The notes beneath the pieces are model-generated. The model had not been told where the DNA came from. It saw only the letters and a list, made by a program, of their open reading frames with translations, and searched no databases. From positions 27,872 through 49,933 of the forward strand of contig NW_005198253.1 in NCBI RefSeq assembly GCF_000372725.1: a stretch of 22,062 nt of DNA, given 5' to 3'. Below, piece by piece: positions 17,745 through 22,062 of the stretch. Positions within the stretch are counted from its first letter, which is position 1, and every line of letters begins with the position of its first letter. The position numbers were made by a program, and so were the translations under genes. This stretch comes from Emiliania huxleyi CCMP1516. Lineage: Eukaryota > Haptophyta > Isochrysidales > Noelaerhabdaceae.

Positions 17745-17760
17745 CTACTACCCAACCAGT
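17745..17760 (-). repeat. Right terminal inverted repeat
   Basis: CTACTACCCAACCAGT is the inverted partner of 16846-16861, with one mismatch. Confidence 0.85.
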
Positions 17761-17768
17761 GCGTGCAC
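17761..17768. repeat. Target-site duplication, right copy
   Basis: GCGTGCAC is identical and in the same orientation as 16838-16845. Confidence 0.85.
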
Positions 17769-18125
17769 CGTTTTTTTTCTTTTTCTCGCCTTTGAGCAGG
17801 GGATCTTTTCCAACCTCTACACGAGCCGACGGACGTTGAGCCGCTGCCCTGCGCGCCCCTGCCCTTCGCCGCCCCACACCAACACACACCCCACACGCAC
17901 ATACCAAAATCGTTCTGCCCTCAAAAGAAAAGAAATGCCGGGCAGAAACAAATCCTGCGCGCCGTGGACGGCCTGTTCTCGTGGCACGCCGGCTGCCGCA
18001 CTCACCGCGTCAGTCCCGCCCATCCCCTCCCTTTCTGCTGCCTCGTCCGCTGCTGCTGAGCACTGCTGCTGTCCGAACTGGTGGTGCTCAGAGAATGAGA
18101 GCCTGCTCGGCTAACCACCACTTGC
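17769..18125. other. Intergenic region, 3' side of the Tudor/Myb gene
   Basis: The 357-nt stretch probably holds the 3' UTR of the minus-strand gene that follows. It has a T-run (17771-17785) next to the transposon end and a CA/CCCC-rich patch (about 17860-17905). Short ORFs here lack any family resemblance. Confidence 0.4.
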
Positions 18126-21100
18126 TCAGCGCCGGCGCTTCTGTCCGGTAAGCCGCTTCTGCGCGCTGCACATGCTTTCCCACTTGGCCTTCACTTCGCG
18201 CTTCGTCCGGTGGGCGAAGTGGCGGCTGTGAATGCTGCTGTAGTCGATGCTGGCCGCCTGGAGGTACGGCTCGACAGCTTGTGCGAGCATGTTCTCCTCC
18301 TCCACGCTCCACGGCACATTCTGCCGTGGTCGAGACGGCCCCCCCGCTGCTGCTTTTGCCTCCGAGTTTCGCAGCCTCCGCCAGCGCGCTCCGCACGACC
18401 CCGCCGAGGTGCCTGGGAGCTGCCTCGACACTTCCTTCCACTTGTGTCCGAGCAGCTCGACCTGCCGGCGGAGCGCATCGTCGTCCGAGGGTGTCCACCT
18501 GCACTGCCCAGCGCCAGCAGCGGCCGTGCCCGCGGCGGCGGGTGGCGCTGGGGCAGCAGCAGCGACGCTCACGGCGGCGGCCCCGTCTCGGCTCGCGGGC
18601 GGCTTGGGCGGGGTCTCGTAGCACCACTCGTCGCCCTCGCGCTCGTCGACCCAGACCGACTCCCCGCCCTCGAAGAGAACGAGCATCCCCTCGGCGGCGG
18701 CAACCTTGGTGACGACGCCCACGTACGGCACCTGCCGCCGGCCGCCTCGTCCTCCTGACTCGTTGTACACGACGACCACGCGCGAGTTGACCTTTGCCTG
18801 CGCCGCCTTGAGCTGCGGCTCGCGCTGCGCGCTGCCCGAGGGCGCGGCTGGCTCAGGCGGCGCCACCATCCTTTGCGCCGCAAGCTCGCGGAGCAGCGAG
18901 GTTGCGGGGGCGCTGAGCCTCAGGCAGGCCGCGTGATTGCCCTCCACCACAGAGCGCACCACCGCCTCGAAGGTCGACGCCGCATCCTCCGTCCCAACGG
19001 CCTTGCCCGCCGCCCGCAAGAGCGTAACGACATGTGTCTTCACGGTTGTAGGCGAGTGTAGAAAGGCGGGCGCGAAGGAGGGGAGCAAGGACAAGACGGC
19101 GCGGTGCCGGTCCCCCAGTCGACTCCGTCCTGTGCGGGCCAGCGGACCCAGGACAGACGCGAGGTCGAGCAGCAGCCGCAGCCGCTCGGCGCCCTCCTCT
19201 CCCTCCTCCGCCGCGGCCTCCGCCGCGAGCACGAGCGGGTGGACGAGGGACTTGGCGCCGTTGGTGTTGTGCAGGTCCGCCACCGCCGGCGCGACCTTGT
19301 TGAGCAGCAGCTGCAGCAGCGCCTCGGCGCCCTCCTCTCCCTCCGCCGCTCCCTTCGCCGCCGACGCGAGCGAGCGGACGAGAATGCCACCACCATTCAC
19401 CTGCGCAACGCTCTCCCGCCACTCTTCCTGCTGCAGCCGCGTGCGGAGCTCCGCGGCGAGTGCAGCCAGCGGCAGAAGCGCGGCGGCGCAGCGCTTTGGC
19501 GGCGCGTCGGCGGTGCTCGATGCGAGCTGATCGGCCAGCAGCACAGCGCGGCTGCATTGCGGCTCGAGCAGCTCGATCCTCGACCGCGGGTTCCCCAGGA
19601 GCAGCGCCGAGCTGGCGTGGCACCGCACCGCGTCGCTCGAGTTCTCGAGCCGGAGCAGCAGGGCCCGCGGGTCGCCGTCAGCGCTGCCACCGGCAGCGCT
19701 CGCCAGCCTGTCACGCGATCGGTTGAGCGCGCCTTCGGCGAGCTCCGCGACGAGCCCCTCGAGCCGCTCGAGCCGCTCGAGCGACAGCCGCGCCACGGGC
19801 TTGCTCACCTCCTCCTCCTCCTCCTCCTCCTCCCGCGCGGCGAGCATGAGCTGGTCGATGTCCGACGGCGCGAGCAACGAAAGCAACGCCGTGGCGGACG
19901 CCGTTGTCGCGCCGTCGGCGGCGCATCGCACGGCCAGCTGCGTCGGTGGCTCACCGAACGCAGCCGGCTGCCCGACGTGCAGGAACAGGCTCGCGACGGC
20001 GAGCCTGACGTTGCCGAGCACGGTCTTGCACGCACTTGCCGTGCCGAGGTGGCGCGACAAAAGGTCGTCGGTGAATCGCTTCTCAGCCTCCGCCATCGCC
20101 TCGCCAAGCTCCCCTCGGAGGACCGAAATCACCGACTCGCGTGGCGGCGACTGCGGCTCAGGCACACTCAGCCAGCGCCGCATCACCTCCTGCTCTCGCT
20201 CCTCGCCCCCGGCCGGGAGCGGCGCGAGCCAGCCAAGCTGCAACTCTCCACTCTCGACCGAGTCGCTGCGGTCGATCAGGCGCCGGCGAGCGGCGCCCGA
20301 GGAGGAGGCGTCGTTGGCGCAGACGGAGCCGCCCGCGGCCGGCGCAGGAACCGCGTCGACCGTGATGCAGCGGCCGAAGAACACGCACTTGCCGTCGTAG
20401 AGCCACTGCTCGAACGCGCCGAGGACAGCCTTGAACGACGCCTCCCACGTTTCGCTCTCCCGCCACGTCGCGGCCGGCTCGCAGCCCGGCACCTCGCCGC
20501 GGCGAAGCCACACGAGCAGCTCGAGCAGCGTCGCCTCGCCGCGAGGCAGCTTGTCGAGGAAGACGGAGTGCACCGTCTTCGCAGGCGGGCGCTGGTAGTC
20601 GGCGGGGTCGCTCTTGACGAGGAAAGGGAATTCGACGGACTCGCCGCGCTCGTCGACGCGCTCCGTGACGACAACCTCCAGCCGCGCAAAGGAGGTGGTC
20701 AGCAGCAGCGCCGCGCCGGCGGAGGTAGCCTGCGCCTTCTCAAGGAAGCGCACGACGAGCGCGGTGCGCTCCTCCGGGCGGAGGTAGCGGCCGCTCTGCT
20801 CGCGGAAACAGACGTACGCATGCAGCGCCGCGAACATGCCATACAGGCACTTCGGCAGCCGGATCCGGGCGAGCAGCGTGGCTTCGTCCAAGCACAGCGC
20901 CGTGCCCGCCCGCTTGGAGACAGTGCGCAGCACCTGCGGCGCGTCCCACGCGCCGCAGCAAGTGGAGGGCATGCGCTCCCGCATCTCCACCACCCACACG
21001 CGGAAGCGGCGAGACCAGGCGTGGCAGCCGCGCGGCATCGCGAACGAGGACTCGCACAGCTGCAGGAAGAGCCTCTCCGCCGCGTACCCTTCGGCGCGCG

Positions 21101-21408
21101 TCCGATGCGGCCCGTGTTGTGACTTGAGGCGCTCGAGCATGAGGCGGATGAGCCGGCCGTATTCGTCGTTCCGAAGCCGCGCGCTGTAGAAAGCTTGCAG
21201 GACGCCGATGGTCTCGGACACGCCCCCGGCGCCGGCAACCTCGAAGAAGAGGTTGCCCGCTACCCAGTCCTCTCCGTCGGGTACCAGAGGGGGCTGTGGC
21301 TCCGGACGACGCGCAGCCAACACGCGCAGCGCAGGTGTGGCGGGAGCCGCGATCTCGAGCAGCAGGCGCGGTGGCTGGCGCCAGCCCGGTGGCGGAGCCG
21401 CGAGTTCC
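18126..21408 (-). CDS. Large probable chromatin protein: Tudor-like barrel and two SANT/Myb repeats (5' end unresolved)
   Basis: One uninterrupted frame of about 1,090 codons ends at TGA 18128-18126. Near the C-terminus, 18794-18615 encodes a Tudor/chromo-barrel-like segment (RVVVVYNES, YVGVVTKV, LVLFEGGESVWVDEREGDEW). This is followed by an Ala/Pro linker, a Myb/SANT repeat at about 18506-18365 (CRWTPSDDDALRRQV, HKWKEVSRQL, RWRRLR) and a second at about 18320-18165 (VPWSVEEENMLAQAV, REVKAKWESM). The tail QKRLTGQKRRR looks like a nuclear signal. The middle has a Glu run and helical repeats, including two similar 43-residue units around GEEGAEALLQLLL and GEEGAERLRLLLD. The N-terminal half is unrecognised. 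The frame has no ATG before 21140, yet upstream residues look protein-like; CTGCAG at 21414-21409 is a plausible acceptor, so an upstream exon with the start is likely. A transcription or chromatin role is inferred. Confidence 0.75.
19808..19832 (+). repeat. (CTC)n trinucleotide run, poly-Glu coding
   Basis: A CTC/TCC run on the + strand encodes eight consecutive Glu residues in the minus-strand Tudor/Myb gene. Confidence 0.9.
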
Positions 21409-21569
21409 CTGCAGGTGCGGCCGGGCGCGTGTTGAGAAGAGGCAGGACAGCAGGTGTTGTGACGTGGGACCACAAGCGAGGGGGGGGGGGCGGGGGGGGG
21501 TTGATAGGGAGCTTGAAAGGGAGGGGGCAAGAGAAGTGGCGGGCGGACCGCAAGTGAGAGCAGCCTCAG

Positions 21570-21626
21570 GGGGAAAAGGGGGCAGCCCGCGGGGATTCCC
21601 AAACAGGGACCGCGCGGACGGGGAGA
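21570..21626 (+). repeat. 57-bp direct repeat, copy 1
   Basis: It matches 21871-21927 in the same orientation at 56 of 57 positions (A21603 versus C21904). It contains the palindrome-like GGGATTCCC. Similarity falls away on both sides. Confidence 0.85.
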
Positions 21627-21870
21627 CGCGCGGCAGCGCGAAGCGTGTCTGGTGGCTCAGGCGGGGGGGGAGAGGGGGGAGGGGGAGGGAGCGCGGCGGC
21701 ACCCTGCGCTGTCACGGCCGCCGCCGCCGGGCACCGAGGTGCTAGCCGCCCTCGCGACCAACCGCAAGACCGGCTTGCGGCGGCCCGCCGCACCGGTGAC
21801 CCCTCGCCTGCGAGTCGACGCAGCAGGTGGGAGAGGGCGGGAGGGAGAGAAGCCAGGCAAACCACTCGGC

Positions 21871-21927
21871 GGGGAAAAGGGGGCAGCCCGCGGGGATTCC
21901 CAACCAGGGACCGCGCGGACGGGGAGA
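21871..21927 (+). repeat. 57-bp direct repeat, copy 2
   Basis: It is the second copy, offset by exactly 301 bp from the first. Both copies lie upstream of the minus-strand Tudor/Myb gene, so they could be promoter or 5' UTR elements or the trace of a local duplication. Confidence 0.85.
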
Positions 21928-22062
21928 GAGCAGCATGTGCGGCGGCGCGTGTCCTTCGGGCGCGGGAGCGGGGAGGGGAAAGGGGCGAGAAGGGAAGGGC
22001 TGTGGCGGGCGCGTTTCGCATCTCTGGGGGCGCGGGAAGCGCGGGTGGGAAGTGAGCGAATC

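Larger units (their letters stand above)
16846..17760. mobile_element. Non-autonomous DNA transposon, 915 bp, with terminal hairpin arrays
   Basis: The ends are 16-bp inverted repeats, A(A/C)TGGTTGGGTAGTAG, with one mismatch (left 16846-16861, right 17745-17760). They are flanked by a perfect 8-bp duplication, GCGTGCAC, which marks a completed insertion. Just inside each end is an array of four units about 29-30 bp apart, each carrying CTTAG(A/C)C; most have a short palindrome directly upstream. The core adds more palindromes: a 12-bp inverted repeat with one mismatch (17003-17014 and 17024-17035), GGACGCGTCC (17044-17053) and GCCTTAAGGC (about 17170-17179). No transposase is recognised; the open frames inside are under 100 codons. 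An 8-bp duplication is known for hAT, P and Zisupton/KDZ elements among others, so the superfamily stays open. The clean ends suggest a fairly recent insertion. Confidence 0.85.
21409..22062. other. GC-rich region upstream of the Tudor/Myb gene
   Basis: This end of the window probably contains the promoter and missing first exon(s) of the minus-strand gene. It holds G-runs (21480-21499 and around 21661-21690) that could form quadruplexes, and a 57-bp direct repeat. Several ORFs are open on both strands, but all are composition-driven, and I could not place a start codon with confidence. Confidence 0.4.

Noticed and set aside
21592..21600. GGGATTCCC as a transcription-factor (Rel-type) site
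   Set aside because: Rel factors are not expected in this kind of organism, and the short palindrome is better explained as part of the 57-bp repeat.
21601..21602. Start of the Tudor/Myb protein at the upstream limit of its open frame
   Set aside because: The codon there is TTG, not ATG, and the first 60 codons are Pro-rich, overlapping the 57-bp repeat and G-run DNA; an intron acceptor near 21409 is more likely.

Overview
This window is nuclear DNA from a GC-rich eukaryote, most likely a unicellular alga. The best guess is a haptophyte or a similar chromalveolate, but no marker here names the lineage. The reasons are conserved eukaryote-only families (nonaspanin, cullin, protein-only RNase P), short introns of 68-192 nt, low-complexity intergenic DNA with microsatellites, and frequent GC-AG introns next to GT-AG ones whose donors often read G(T/C)GCGC. 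All exon joins below were inferred by eye from family conservation and splice dinucleotides; none is backed by transcripts.

Layout, left to right. 1-689: upstream DNA with an 85-bp repeat copy, a CA microsatellite and a polypurine tract. 690-2755 (+): a three-exon TM9SF nonaspanin of 633 aa. 3249-6092 (-): a seven-exon CUL1-type cullin of 748 aa with an intact neddylation site. 6093-6876: a divergent intergenic region with the second copy of the 85-bp repeat. 6877-7797 (+): an unrecognised multi-span membrane protein. 8377-9735 (+): an RluA-family pseudouridine synthase in which the catalytic Asp position is Gly. 10071-11966 (-): a four-exon M17 leucyl aminopeptidase of the NPEPL1 type; one of its introns appears to have arisen from a local tandem duplication. 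12289-12642 (+): a possible small two-helix membrane protein. 13408-15853 (-): a three-exon protein-only RNase P (PRORP) of 727 aa with an R3H-like N-terminus and a damaged zinc site. 16026-16454 (-): a doubtful Cys-rich ORF. 16846-17760: a complete 915-bp DNA transposon with 16-bp terminal inverted repeats, an 8-bp target duplication and two arrays of short hairpins, each followed by ACTTAG. 18126 to about 21408 (-): a large probable chromatin protein with a Tudor-like barrel and two SANT/Myb repeats; its 5' end is unresolved. 21570-21927: a 57-bp direct repeat.

The genes form no operon or pathway; they are ordinary housekeeping genes (Golgi trafficking, ubiquitin ligation, tRNA and RNA processing, peptide turnover, chromatin). 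The most unusual object is the transposon. Each terminal array has four units about 29-30 bp apart. In most units a different short palindrome stands just upstream of the constant ACTTAG motif, which suggests that hairpin structure, not its sequence, is what is kept. Secondary points of interest are the intron apparently born by duplication, the near-identical 85-bp intergenic repeat, the paired loss of zinc ligands in PRORP, and the GC-AG introns.
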